Positions 8,958-16,495 of a stretch of 64,000 nucleotides of DNA are shown here, piece by piece (within the stretch, counting starts at the first letter, position 1; each line of letters begins with the position of its first letter). The position numbers were made by a program, and so were the translations under genes. Under the pieces are notes generated by a model, which saw nothing but the letters and a program-made list of their open reading frames with translations, was not told the DNA's origin and did not search any database. The stretch is from Maribellus comscasis (GTDB lineage: Bacteria; Bacteroidota; Bacteroidia; Bacteroidales; Prolixibacteraceae): NCBI RefSeq assembly GCF_009762775.1, contig NZ_CP046401.1, positions 2,666,001 to 2,730,000 on the forward strand, read 5' to 3'.

Positions 8958-10295
8958 ATGAAATTTAAATTCTTCAAATCAGTCAATTTTTCATCGGCAA
9001 AAAGTGTTTGTGTTTTTTTCTTACTGTTGCTCTTTTCCTGTTCCAATCCGTCATCAAAATCGCCGAATATTATTCTAATCATGGCGGATGATTTGGGTTA
9101 TGGTGATATAAGTTGCTTCGGAAATAAAACCATCCAAACACCGGTGTTGGATAAGATGGCTTCAGAAGGATTAAAATTTACCGATTACCATTCAAATGGA
9201 GCCGTATGCACACCAACAAGAGCGGCATTAATGACAGGAAGCTACCAGCAACGCGCGGGTTTGGAGGGAGTAATCTATGCCCGGCTTGATGGAAGAATCT
9301 ATGGTATTTCACAAAATGAAAAAACCATCGCTGAATATATGAAAGATGCCGGTTACACTACCGGAGCTTTTGGGAAATGGCACCTCGGATATAAACCTGA
9401 ATTTAATCCGGTGCATCACGGTTTTGATCAGTTTTACGGTTATGTGAGCGGCAACGTAGACTATATTTCGCACCGCGACGGAATTGGGCTGCACGACTGG
9501 TGGTTGAATGCAGATACATCTTATGAAAAAGGTTATGTTACCGACCTCATTTCAAACCATGCCCTGGAATTTATTGAAAACAATCAGGATAAACCTTTCT
9601 TTTTGTATTTACCGCATGAAGCTCCGCACTATCCTTACCAGGGCCGGAACGACAAAGCTGATCGTTTGCCGGGAGCGGAGTTTGAGGCTCATGGTTCCAG
9701 ACCGGATAAAAAGCAGGCTTATAAAGAAATGATTGAAATTATGGATGAAAACATCGGGCGCATTTTTGAAAAGCTAAACCAACTAAATCTTCAAAATAAT
9801 ACGCTCGTATTTTTCTGTTCTGATAATGGCGCAACAAATATGGGAAGCAATGGAAGCCTGAATGGTTTCAAAACCTCCTTATGGGAAGGAGGACACCGTG
9901 TTCCGGCGATTGCCTGGTATCCCAAAAAAATTGATGCCGGCCAAACCACCGATGCCACAATTTTGAGTATGGATATTTTACCCACATTCCTTAAAATTAT
10001 TGGAACCACACCGGAAGACAACCTTGACGGAATTGATTTTGCAAACCTGATGTTCAACAATAAAAACCCGGAAGAACGCCCTGTATTCTGGAGGTACCGG
10101 GGGCAGTGGGCTGTTCGGAAAGGGGAATGGAAATATTTAAAGATCAAGGAAGACGAATACCTCTTCAATTTAAAAAACGACCTGGGCGAGAAAGACAATT
10201 TGATGGGTTCAAACGCCGAAAAAGCAGATGAACTAAAGGCTTTATTAAAACAATGGGAAACCGAAATGGACACGTATAAGCAACAAACCAACTAA
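8958..10295 (+). CDS. S1-family sulfatase 3, probable lipoprotein
   Basis: 445 aa. It differs from its neighbours in having a lipoprotein-like signal: a hydrophobic run (residues 17-26) followed by L-F-S-C with Cys28 and then S-N-P-S-S-K. It is therefore probably membrane-anchored, possibly at the cell surface, whereas the others look soluble. Catalytic motif C-T-P-T-R at Cys84; metal ligands in M-A-D-D-L-G-Y-G-D (D44, D45) and C-S-D-N-G-A-T; active-site block F-G-K-W-H-L-G. The H-H-G-F-D-Q-F-Y-G-Y-V-S-G-N-V-D-Y motif and R-G-Q-W-A-V-R-K-G-E-W-K near the C-terminus are typical of arylsulfatases. A 62-bp gap follows before the next sulfatase. Substrate unknown. Confidence 0.92.
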   Translation: MKFKFFKSVNFSSAKSVCVFFLLLLFSCSNPSSKSPNIILIMADDLGYGDISCFGNKTIQTPVLDKMASEGLKFTDYHSNGAVCTPTRAALMTGSYQQRAGLEGVIYARLDGRIYGISQNEKTIAEYMKDAGYTTGAFGKWHLGYKPEFNPVHHGFDQFYGYVSGNVDYISHRDGIGLHDWWLNADTSYEKGYVTDLISNHALEFIENNQDKPFFLYLPHEAPHYPYQGRNDKADRLPGAEFEAHGSRPDKKQAYKEMIEIMDENIGRIFEKLNQLNLQNNTLVFFCSDNGATNMGSNGSLNGFKTSLWEGGHRVPAIAWYPKKIDAGQTTDATILSMDILPTFLKIIGTTPEDNLDGIDFANLMFNNKNPEERPVFWRYRGQWAVRKGEWKYLKIKEDEYLFNLKNDLGEKDNLMGSNAEKADELKALLKQWETEMDTYKQQTN

Positions 10296-10357
10296 AATAA
10301 ACTTTCAGGATGCATTTTCGGTCAACTTCAGATGAATAAAAATTTTAAATAACAACA

Positions 10358-11761
10358 ATGAGACGTTTACACATAAAACTGACAATTCTAATCCTCGCTT
10401 TTACGACCGGAATATTTTCAAATCAAACCACTTTTGCGGTTGAAAAAGAAAGTACTCCAACTCCGAATTTTGTAATCATTTTTGCCGACGATATGGGTTA
10501 CGGAGACATGGGAACTTTTGGGCACCCAACGATTAAAACACCCAATTTGGATCGTTTGGCATACGAAGGACAAAAATGGACCAACTTTTACGTAGCCGCG
10601 CCGGTTTGTACTCCATCCCGGGCGGGGCTGATGACAGGGAGATTACCCATCCGCTCGGGGATGTGCAGCGGAAAACGCCGGGTATTATTCCCGGACTCCA
10701 ACGGAGGTCTGCCGGAAAACGAAATAACCATCGCCTCAGCGTTAAAAAAGGCTGGTTATGCCACCGCATGTATTGGTAAATGGCATCTTGGCCACCATTC
10801 ACAATATTTACCAACTTCTCACGGGTTCGATTTTTATTTTGGAATACCTTACAGTAATGACATGGATCGTGTAAAAGAAGGTAATTACATGGAAATGAAT
10901 ACCAATCCGAAAATCGATTATTTTAATGTACCGCTGATGCGAAACAATAAAATTGTGGAAAGGCCTGCCGACCAAACAACAATCACCAAACGCTACACTC
11001 AGGAAGCAGTTAAATTTATCCGGCAAAATAAAGAAAAACCTTTTTTTATTTACCTGGCACATTCTATGCCCCACATTCCTCTTTTTCGTTCAAAGGATTT
11101 TGAAAACGTTAGTTTGCGTGGAATCTACGGAGATGTAATCCAGGAACTCGACTGGAGTGTTGGCCAAGTAGCAAATGCTTTAAAGGAAACCGGATTGGAT
11201 GAAAATACGATTGTTGTATTTACATCGGATAATGGGCCCTGGCTGGTTTTTCGCGAACAGGGAGGAAGCGCAGGCTTGCTCAGTGGCGGTAAAGGAGGCA
11301 CATATGAAGGCGGAATGCGTGAACCAACCATTTTTTGGAGTCCCGGAAAAATACAACCTGGTGTTGTTGCTGAGCTTGGCACAACAATGGATCTTCTCCC
11401 CACATTTGCAAAACTGGCCAATGTTCAACTTCCCTCAGACAGAGTTTATGACGGTTATGACATTTACCCTGTTCTTTCCGGAACCGGGAAAAGCAAAAGG
11501 GATGTAATATTTTATTATCGCGGTACAGAAGTTTTTGCGGTTAGAAAGGGTGCTTACAAAGCGCACTTTATCACACAACCGGAATACGGGAGTAATGAGA
11601 AAACAGTTCAGGATCCACCACTTTTATATAATTTGAATGTTGATCCTTCAGAAAAATACAACATTGCGGAAAAACATCCGGAAGTTATTAAAGAAATCAA
11701 GCAGGTTTTGGCAGAACACCTTAAAACAGTGGTTGCAGTTGAGAATCAGCTGGAAAAATAG
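10358..11761 (+). CDS. S1-family sulfatase 4 (GALNS/arylsulfatase A-like, secreted)
   Basis: 467 aa, signal peptide about residues 6-27. Motif C-T-P-S-R-A-G-L-M-T-G-R with the formylglycine Cys at residue 84, followed by L-P-I-R-S-G-M, as in arylsulfatase A and N-acetylgalactosamine-6-sulfatase-type enzymes. Metal ligands in F-A-D-D-M-G-Y-G-D (D44, D45) and T-S-D-N-G-P-W; I-G-K-W-H-L-G-H-H supplies the conserved Lys and His residues. P-T-S-H-G-F-D-F-Y-F-G-I-P-Y-S-N-D-M is characteristic of this branch. Fourth of five sulfatases; the gap to the fifth is 34 bp. The exact sulfate position cleaved is not deducible here. Confidence 0.92.
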   Translation: MRRLHIKLTILILAFTTGIFSNQTTFAVEKESTPTPNFVIIFADDMGYGDMGTFGHPTIKTPNLDRLAYEGQKWTNFYVAAPVCTPSRAGLMTGRLPIRSGMCSGKRRVLFPDSNGGLPENEITIASALKKAGYATACIGKWHLGHHSQYLPTSHGFDFYFGIPYSNDMDRVKEGNYMEMNTNPKIDYFNVPLMRNNKIVERPADQTTITKRYTQEAVKFIRQNKEKPFFIYLAHSMPHIPLFRSKDFENVSLRGIYGDVIQELDWSVGQVANALKETGLDENTIVVFTSDNGPWLVFREQGGSAGLLSGGKGGTYEGGMREPTIFWSPGKIQPGVVAELGTTMDLLPTFAKLANVQLPSDRVYDGYDIYPVLSGTGKSKRDVIFYYRGTEVFAVRKGAYKAHFITQPEYGSNEKTVQDPPLLYNLNVDPSEKYNIAEKHPEVIKEIKQVLAEHLKTVVAVENQLEK

Positions 11762-11795
11762 TAAATCAACGAGTTATAGAACTAAAACATAAACA

Positions 11796-13283
11796 ATGAA
11801 AAAAATTATAATCTCATTAATTGTTCTGCTTGGAGTGAGTTTCACCTCAGTAGCGCAGCAAGAGAAAATGAACGTTCTGTTCATCGCTTCCGATGACATG
11901 AGCAGTGATTTAAATGCCTTTGGAAACCCGGATGTTTACACACCCAATTTTGACAGGTTGGCTGAAAGAGGAGTTGTCTTCAACAATGCCTACAACCAGG
12001 CACCGTTGTGTGCACCAAGCCGCGCTTCTTTAATGACGGGTTATCTTCCGGATAAAACCGGAGTTTATGACCTCTACCCAACTTTTCGTGACGCACTGCC
12101 CGATGCTGTAACCATAGCGCAGATGTTCAAAAACAATGGATATTATACATGTCGAATAGGGAAAATATTTCATCAGGGAGTGCCAAGCGGTATCGGACAG
12201 CCGGGGCACGATGATCCTGCGTCGTGGACGACTACCTATAACCCCATAGGGAAAGATAAAACGGATGAGTATAAATTGGTGGCTGATGCCCCGATGCTGG
12301 GTACCTATCTTGCCATGGACTGTAATGACGATGAATTAACAGATGCTATTTCAGCCAATGTAGCAATAAGCATTTTGCGTGAGCGTACAGGAAATGCTAC
12401 CGCCAGCGCCTACGGGGGATATATGCAGGGACGTGTAAACCCTCAGCCTTTTTTTATGGCAGTAGGTTTCTACCGTCCACATATTCCTTACATGGCACCC
12501 CGAAAATATTTTGATTTATATCCGCTGGAAAAAATCAAGCTGCGTGAAAACCCTGAAAATGACTGGGACAATAAACCCCATGCTGCAGCCTGGACGTTGC
12601 CTTTAAATGGCGGAGCCACAGAAGAACAGCAGAAAAAAGCCATTCAGGCTTACTACGCATGTATATCGTTTGTTGATGCGCAAATCGGAAAATTACTGGA
12701 CGGACTGGAAGAGTTTGGATTACTGGATAATACAATCATCGTTTTCTGGAGCGACCATGGTTACAATCTGGGAGAACACGGCCAGTGGCAAAAACAAACC
12801 CTGTTTGAAAAATCATCGAAACAGCCATTGCTCATTTCGGTACCCGGAATGCCTAAAGGAACGGCTACCGATGCCATTGTACAAATGGTTGACATTTATC
12901 CGACTTTGGCAGATATATCAGGCTTTGATGCTCCGAGTGATCTGGCAGGACATAGCCTTGTACCACTGATAAAAGAGCCCGACGCAAATTGGGATTATCC
13001 GGCGTTTACATTGCAGGCAAGAACGGTTAACCCGAGGCCTCGTGAAGGAGGATCAAAATACAGTTTTAATCCCCGTGTTGGTTCCGACAATCCAACAATT
13101 TTTGGTCGTTCGGTTCGCATAAAACGGTACCGGTATACCGAGTGGGATGAAGGAAGATTAGGGGCTGAACTTTATGATTATGAAAAAGATCCAAAAGAGT
13201 TTAAAAATTTAGCTGACAATCCCGATTATCAGGATATTAAAAAGAAACTGGCTGAAATTTTACATGCAAATTTTGGCAATTAA
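11796..13283 (+). CDS. S1-family sulfatase 5, iduronate-2-sulfatase-like (secreted)
   Basis: 495 aa, signal peptide ending around V-A-Q-Q (residues 19-22). Catalytic motif C-A-P-S-R-A-S-L-M-T-G at Cys72. Features of the iduronate-2-sulfatase branch: N-V-L-F-I-A-S-D-D-M (D33, D34), Y-Y-T-C-R-I-G-K-I-F-H, A-V-G-F-Y-R-P-H-I-P-Y, and W-S-D-H-G-Y-N-L-G-E-H-G in place of the S-D-N-G form of its four neighbours. The family acts on sulfated uronic acids or other sulfated sugars; the substrate here is inferred only as a sulfated glycan. Last gene of the operon: 7 bp after its stop begins a strong terminator hairpin. Confidence 0.93.
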   Translation: MKKIIISLIVLLGVSFTSVAQQEKMNVLFIASDDMSSDLNAFGNPDVYTPNFDRLAERGVVFNNAYNQAPLCAPSRASLMTGYLPDKTGVYDLYPTFRDALPDAVTIAQMFKNNGYYTCRIGKIFHQGVPSGIGQPGHDDPASWTTTYNPIGKDKTDEYKLVADAPMLGTYLAMDCNDDELTDAISANVAISILRERTGNATASAYGGYMQGRVNPQPFFMAVGFYRPHIPYMAPRKYFDLYPLEKIKLRENPENDWDNKPHAAAWTLPLNGGATEEQQKKAIQAYYACISFVDAQIGKLLDGLEEFGLLDNTIIVFWSDHGYNLGEHGQWQKQTLFEKSSKQPLLISVPGMPKGTATDAIVQMVDIYPTLADISGFDAPSDLAGHSLVPLIKEPDANWDYPAFTLQARTVNPRPREGGSKYSFNPRVGSDNPTIFGRSVRIKRYRYTEWDEGRLGAELYDYEKDPKEFKNLADNPDYQDIKKKLAEILHANFGN

Positions 13284-13290
13284 TTAAATT

Positions 13291-13325
13291 AAAAAAGGCT
13301 GTAGAAATTACAGCCTTTTTTGTTT
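13291..13325. terminator. Bidirectional terminator between convergent genes
   Basis: A-rich left arm with GGCTGTA pairs with TACAGCC and a T-run, loop of about 5 nt. A-tract and T-tract flank both sides, so it can serve the sulfatase operon (+) and the small gene 13362-13697 (-), which converge here. Confidence 0.85.
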
Positions 13326-13361
13326 AACTAAACTAACCATTTTTGTTTCTGGTCTCCCAGA

Positions 13362-13697
13362 CTATTTCCAACTATTTTCGTCAATCATCCAACTTTCAAC
13401 AGCCAGTTCCGGTTCGATTTCTTTTGCAAAACTGTTATTCAAAGTCCATGAGCAACTGTTTGTCATCCAGTTTTCAAGCTCCAGTTCCGCTTCTGTTTCC
13501 TGAACAAATTCTGTCGTATTAAGCGCAATTGTGTTCCAAATATTTTCATCTGTCATCCACTGTTCCAGTTGAAGCGTTATTTCCGCAGCTTTATGAGTTG
13601 TGGCTTTTGTTTCTGCTCCTTCGGATTTTACATTTCCAACCAATATAAAAAGTGCGATAAATGTTCCTGTTGCGATTTGTTTTACTATTGTTTTCAT
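13362..13697 (-). CDS. Small secreted protein with three W-M-x-D/N-x3-W repeats
   Basis: 111 aa. N-terminal signal peptide (hydrophobic residues about 9-21), then three copies of a short motif: E-Q-W-M-T-D-x3-W (W47-W54), E-N-W-M-T-N-x3-W (W77-W84) and E-S-W-M-I-D-x3-W (W103-W110). The spacing between the two Trp residues is always 7, the repeat steps are 30 and 26 residues, and each motif is preceded by an acidic-hydrophobic strand such as E-L-E-L-E. From memory, comparable small acidic repeat proteins occur in other Bacteroidota, with no known function. It has its own promoter (perfect -7 element) and converges on the sulfatase operon. The mature part is strongly acidic and probably periplasmic or exported. 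I cannot assign a role. Confidence 0.8.
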   Translation of the reverse strand: MKTIVKQIATGTFIALFILVGNVKSEGAETKATTHKAAEITLQLEQWMTDENIWNTIALNTTEFVQETEAELELENWMTNSCSWTLNNSFAKEIEPELAVESWMIDENSWK

Positions 13698-13719
13698 AGC
13701 TTCTTGTTTTTGTTTAATT

Positions 13720-13750
13720 CAAAGCTACGTACAAAACCATCCTTCTTAAA
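13720..13750 (-). promoter_or_regulatory. Bacteroidota-type promoter of the small repeat-protein gene
   Basis: On the minus strand, TAGCTTTG (13727-13720) matches the -7 consensus TAnnTTTG exactly; a weaker TTTA-like -33 element lies 19 nt upstream (about 13750-13747). The expected transcription start is about 13713, some 16 nt before the ATG. Confidence 0.6.
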
Positions 13751-13999
13751 ACGAAATCGAAAAACAAGGATTTTTTATCGACGGAATTTGAAATTGTCCC
13801 GAAAAAAAAGTTAAAATGGTGTATTTTAATACGCAGTAAGTCCCCATCGAAGCTCTCCTCATCGGGAAATGCAAAACTTTAAATCCGTTTTAGACAGAAC
13901 AAGCAAGGTACCGGTTTGGCCTTCCCTTTTGTATACTTCCCTGAATTGGTATATTTAGCGTCTATTTCAAAAAAGCTGTTGTGGTTATCGCTTTTTGAC
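13751..13999. other. Intergenic region, nothing recognised
   Basis: Between the small repeat-protein gene and the 3' end of the methyltransferase gene. No convincing ORF, RNA or terminator was seen; short AT-rich stretches only. Confidence 0.6.
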
Positions 14000-14833
14000 T
14001 TAGTCATAATTCCTAATTAAGACCTCATCAATCTCACCCCTTTTGTTTGCTACAGAATTTATAGAGCGATTTGCTTTAACAAAAGTAATGTTATAGTCTT
14101 TGTATAGCTCCAATATGAATGGAGTGGCAGAGTTAGACAAAAGAAAGTCTATTCCCTGGTTGTCTATCTTATTACAAAGGTTCCTCAATCTGATTTGTTC
14201 TTCTTCATTAAACCCGCCGTGGCTGTATCCTGTAAAGTTTGAGCTTTTTGATATGGGGTCATAAGGTGGGTCAAAATAAACAAATGATCCTTTTTCTATA
14301 TCTGTCAAAGCCTCTTCAAAATCTTGATTTAATATCTTTATATTATTTGAATTCAGATACTTACTTACAGCCCTCAAGGTGATTTCATTAACAATGTTTG
14401 GGTTCTTGTATTTCCCGAAAGGTGAGTTAAATTCACCAGAACTGTTTACTCTGTACAATCCATTGTAGCAGGTTTTATTTAAAAAAATAACCCTTGATGC
14501 TATTTCTATTTTTGAGAGATTTTTATACCCATCGGTTCTGTCTATTGCCCTAATTCTATAAAAATAAGACTCCTCATTATTGTGTTTTTTTAAATCCTCA
14601 ATGAGCTCCTCCACGTTGTCGCGAATAACTTCATAAACAGTAATTAATTCAGTATTACAGTCGTTAACCACAGCTTCTGAAGGTTGCAAATGGAACAAAA
14701 GCGCTCCCCCTCCAATGAATGGCTCGTAATAGTTCGATGGATTTTTCGGTATGAGTTGACTAATAGTTGGAATAATCTGTCGTTTCCCACCAACCCATTT
14801 TAAAAAGGGTGCTATTAGTTTGTTTTTCTGCAT
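14000..14833 (-). CDS. dam: Orphan Dam-type N6-adenine DNA methyltransferase (D12 class)
   Basis: 277 aa, the usual length for Dam. It transfers a methyl group from SAM to adenine in DNA. Visible motifs: F-L-K-W-V-G-G-K-R-Q at the N-terminus (Dam/DpnM/MboIA type), SAM-binding motif E-P-F-I-G-G-G-A-L-L-F, catalytic D-P-P-Y (in V-Y-F-D-P-P-Y-D), L-L-S-N-S-A and the C-terminal R-S-I-N-S-V-A-N-K-R-G-E-I-D-E-V-L-I. GATC is the likely target by family (inference). No restriction endonuclease or second methylase gene lies next to it, so it is a solitary methylase or the survivor of a DpnII/MboI-like system. Flanked on both sides by gene-poor DNA, which suggests a mobile or eroding neighbourhood. Confidence 0.92.
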   Translation of the reverse strand: MQKNKLIAPFLKWVGGKRQIIPTISQLIPKNPSNYYEPFIGGGALLFHLQPSEAVVNDCNTELITVYEVIRDNVEELIEDLKKHNNEESYFYRIRAIDRTDGYKNLSKIEIASRVIFLNKTCYNGLYRVNSSGEFNSPFGKYKNPNIVNEITLRAVSKYLNSNNIKILNQDFEEALTDIEKGSFVYFDPPYDPISKSSNFTGYSHGGFNEEEQIRLRNLCNKIDNQGIDFLLSNSATPFILELYKDYNITFVKANRSINSVANKRGEIDEVLIRNYD

Positions 14834-15125
14834 ATTTGCTCCTTTATCTCAACAAAGTAATAAAATATTAAGTCGAAGCCGATTGAATTTTTTTTGTTTT
14901 TATCATTCAATTATAAACAACTATCTCCTGTCAACCAGGACCCTGCTAATACATACATAATCAACAAATTATGTTCGAATTTCAATCAGAAATTAAGCAA
15001 GTTCTTTCGTAGGAAATATTACATTGGTAAACCCTTCTGCTTAATGAAAGGTCGATTAAACGCGACGGTCAGGAAATGTATGCTGAAAAGACCAGGATTA
15101 TTCTGATTTTTTAAACAAAGCTTTA
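14834..15125. other. Intergenic region upstream of the methyltransferase gene
   Basis: AT-rich. A 70-codon ORF at 14894-15106 (+) has no recognisable features and is not called. No restriction endonuclease remnant could be read in any frame. The methyltransferase promoter should be near 14834-14880, but no clean -7 element was seen. Confidence 0.5.
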
Positions 15126-15158
15126 TTTAAAACTATTGCGTGAGTTTCTATCATTTTG

Positions 15159-15845
15159 CATAAATCTACAGCGATGAAAAAATTGCGTGATAATGATTTT
15201 AAAAGGTGTTTTGCACCAGAGGGTATAATTAATCCTTTGCAACTTACTTCAACCCACGACAAAGACAGTAGGAGTGGATACGGTTAGGCTACGCGATCCC
15301 TGAATATTAGCATTGGGTTACCGAGGGCAGGAAACAACGACCTCAAAGGACAACCAAAGGTGTGAAGTTGAAATAACCTTTACCAAACGTAACAAAGCTT
15401 CGGGGAATAAAACCCGTTAGAACAGAAAACCTGTCCTGACGGAATGGTAATACAGGTGATAAAATAGAATTTTTAGAAAATCCCAGACCACAAATACTGC
15501 TCACTTCTCAAAAAAAAGGAAACCATAAAGTTGGGTTCCAACGAATTTACCAAAAGAAAAAAAGCGGCTCAGCAGTGGTGGACAGCGGATATTCTACTGA
15601 ATTATTTACCCAAAAAATCCTGTCGAACGGTAGTTTTGATATGAATTTGAACCACCTAGCTTATAAGTGTTTTCTAAAAAAATAAAAAATATTCTAATTT
15701 TTAAACTTTTTTTTTAGAACGCTGTTTTATTAGCAAGAGTTTATTTCAAAGTTACTCACTAAATAGATAGTTTGGTTTTTGGTTTAGTTTAGGTTTAGGT
15801 TGATTGAGAAAAGGCTGGTTATTGAACTAGCCTTTCTTTTTTCTC
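15159..15845 (+). ncRNA. Candidate structured non-coding RNA, unknown family
   Basis: About 680 nt with no plausible ORF, yet with local hairpins and a strong terminator at its right end that no upstream gene needs. Seen directly: a 9-of-10 bp long-range helix (15244-15253 with 15367-15376); an alternative 6-bp pairing of 15240-15245 with 15365-15370; CGGG/CCCG at about 15411-15416; a 6-bp ACCTGT/ACAGGT hairpin at about 15429-15457; a 5-bp GTTGG/CCAAC hairpin with triloop around 15530-15542. A weak promoter (TTTA, 21 nt, TCATTTTG at 15151-15158, 7/8 match) would start transcription near 15165. The 9-mer ATTGCGTGA occurs at 15135-15143 and 15182-15190. It does not match RNase P RNA, tmRNA, SRP RNA or the riboswitches I know. 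It could instead be a remnant of a mobile intron. Confidence 0.4.
15810..15845 (+). terminator. Rho-independent terminator with no upstream coding gene
   Basis: 11-bp stem (15810-15820 with 15825-15835, one G-T pair), tetraloop ATTG, then a T-rich tail on the + strand. The nearest + strand coding gene upstream is more than 2.5 kb away, so it points to a non-coding transcript. Confidence 0.8.
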
Positions 15846-15924
15846 ATAAAAACCTTCCTCGTAAATTATTTCCATTTCATTGAATAAAAATCGGCATTTT
15901 ATCCCCTCAAAATCAGCAATATAA

Positions 15925-15957
15925 TTTCTTAAGAAGTAGTACTATTGATTAGCTTTG
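15925..15957 (+). promoter_or_regulatory. Promoter of the 73-aa small protein gene
   Basis: TAGCTTTG at 15950-15957 is a perfect -7 TAnnTTTG element; TTTC at 15925-15928, 21 nt upstream, is a near match to the -33 TTTG. The octamer GTACTATT is repeated at 15939-15946 and 15957-15964 and could be an operator. The start codon is at 15983. Confidence 0.6.
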
Positions 15958-15982
15958 TACTATTAACTCAATAAAGCACATT

Positions 15983-16204
15983 ATGAGTTCATTGAATAAA
16001 TGTACATGGCTTTTTGGACTTCTGATTTCCTGTCCGATGGACGAAGAGGATGAAAGTTGTCCGCTAAATAAGTATCGGAATTGGAAAAGTGAAGAGAAAT
16101 TTAAGTTCGCTTTTCAATGCGCCGATAAAGAAATTGATAAAATTTTGATTTATCATAATGCTTGTTTACAACGAAGAGAAAAAGATATTGCTTTAATTAG
16201 TTAG
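15983..16204 (+). CDS. Small conserved-looking protein, unknown function
   Basis: 73 aa. It carries C-P-L-N-K-Y-R, then an amphipathic E-E-K-F-K-F-A-F segment, D-K-E-I-D-K-I-L-I-Y-H and C-L-Q-R-R-E near the end. As I recall, short Bacteroidota proteins have a C-P-x-x-x-x-R ... E-E-K ... I-L-x-Y-H-x-x-C-L-x-x-R-E pattern; function unknown. Four Cys residues and a conserved-type His hint at metal or redox chemistry (inference). A perfect -7 promoter element sits 26 nt upstream of the ATG and a strong terminator lies about 180 nt after the stop, so it is a monocistronic transcript with a long 3' part (16205-16383) holding two short hairpins, a TGAGC/GCTCA stem near 16230-16250 and TCGAAC/GTTCGA at 16351-16367. 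Confidence 0.65.
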   Translation: MSSLNKCTWLFGLLISCPMDEEDESCPLNKYRNWKSEEKFKFAFQCADKEIDKILIYHNACLQRREKDIALIS

Positions 16205-16383
16205 TTTTAGTATCGGTAGATTTACGTTGAGCGAAACCCAAAGCTCAGCATTTTTGAAATGAAAATTCAGATTTTTCAACCTGCACAATCAGCCCAAGAT
16301 TTGCAGTTTTAAATATTAGTAGAGATAAATTTGTGTGGATTTTCATTCCATCGAACAAAAAGTTCGACGCTTAAAGGACAAGT

Positions 16384-16414
16384 AAAATCCCGGCTTTTCG
16401 CCGGGATTTTTTTA
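16384..16414 (+). terminator. Rho-independent terminator
   Basis: Perfect 11-bp stem (16384-16394 with 16400-16410) containing CCCGGC/GCCGGG, 5-nt loop and T-run. It ends the 73-aa gene transcript; on the minus strand it lies beyond the 3' end of the sensor kinase gene and, with its A-tract, may serve it too. Confidence 0.85.
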
Positions 16415-16495
16415 TGTCATCCGTTATAACCTGATTTGGATTAAATCTTACTTTGAGGCTATGGCCAAGTTGACAAAGATTATATTTTATTCCTT

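Noticed and set aside
13569..13814. Cys/Phe-rich ORF on the + strand
   Set aside because: It is the antisense shadow of the small repeat-protein gene and its promoter; the minus-strand frame has a signal peptide and regular repeats.
14894..15106. 70-aa ORF on the + strand
   Set aside because: No recognisable motif, no promoter or ribosome site, and composition like the flanking non-coding DNA.
15125..15845. Group II intron or tmRNA/RNase P RNA
   Set aside because: No domain V-like hairpin with GAAA loop, no reverse transcriptase, and none of the conserved RNase P or tmRNA sequence blocks. Left as a structured RNA of unknown type.
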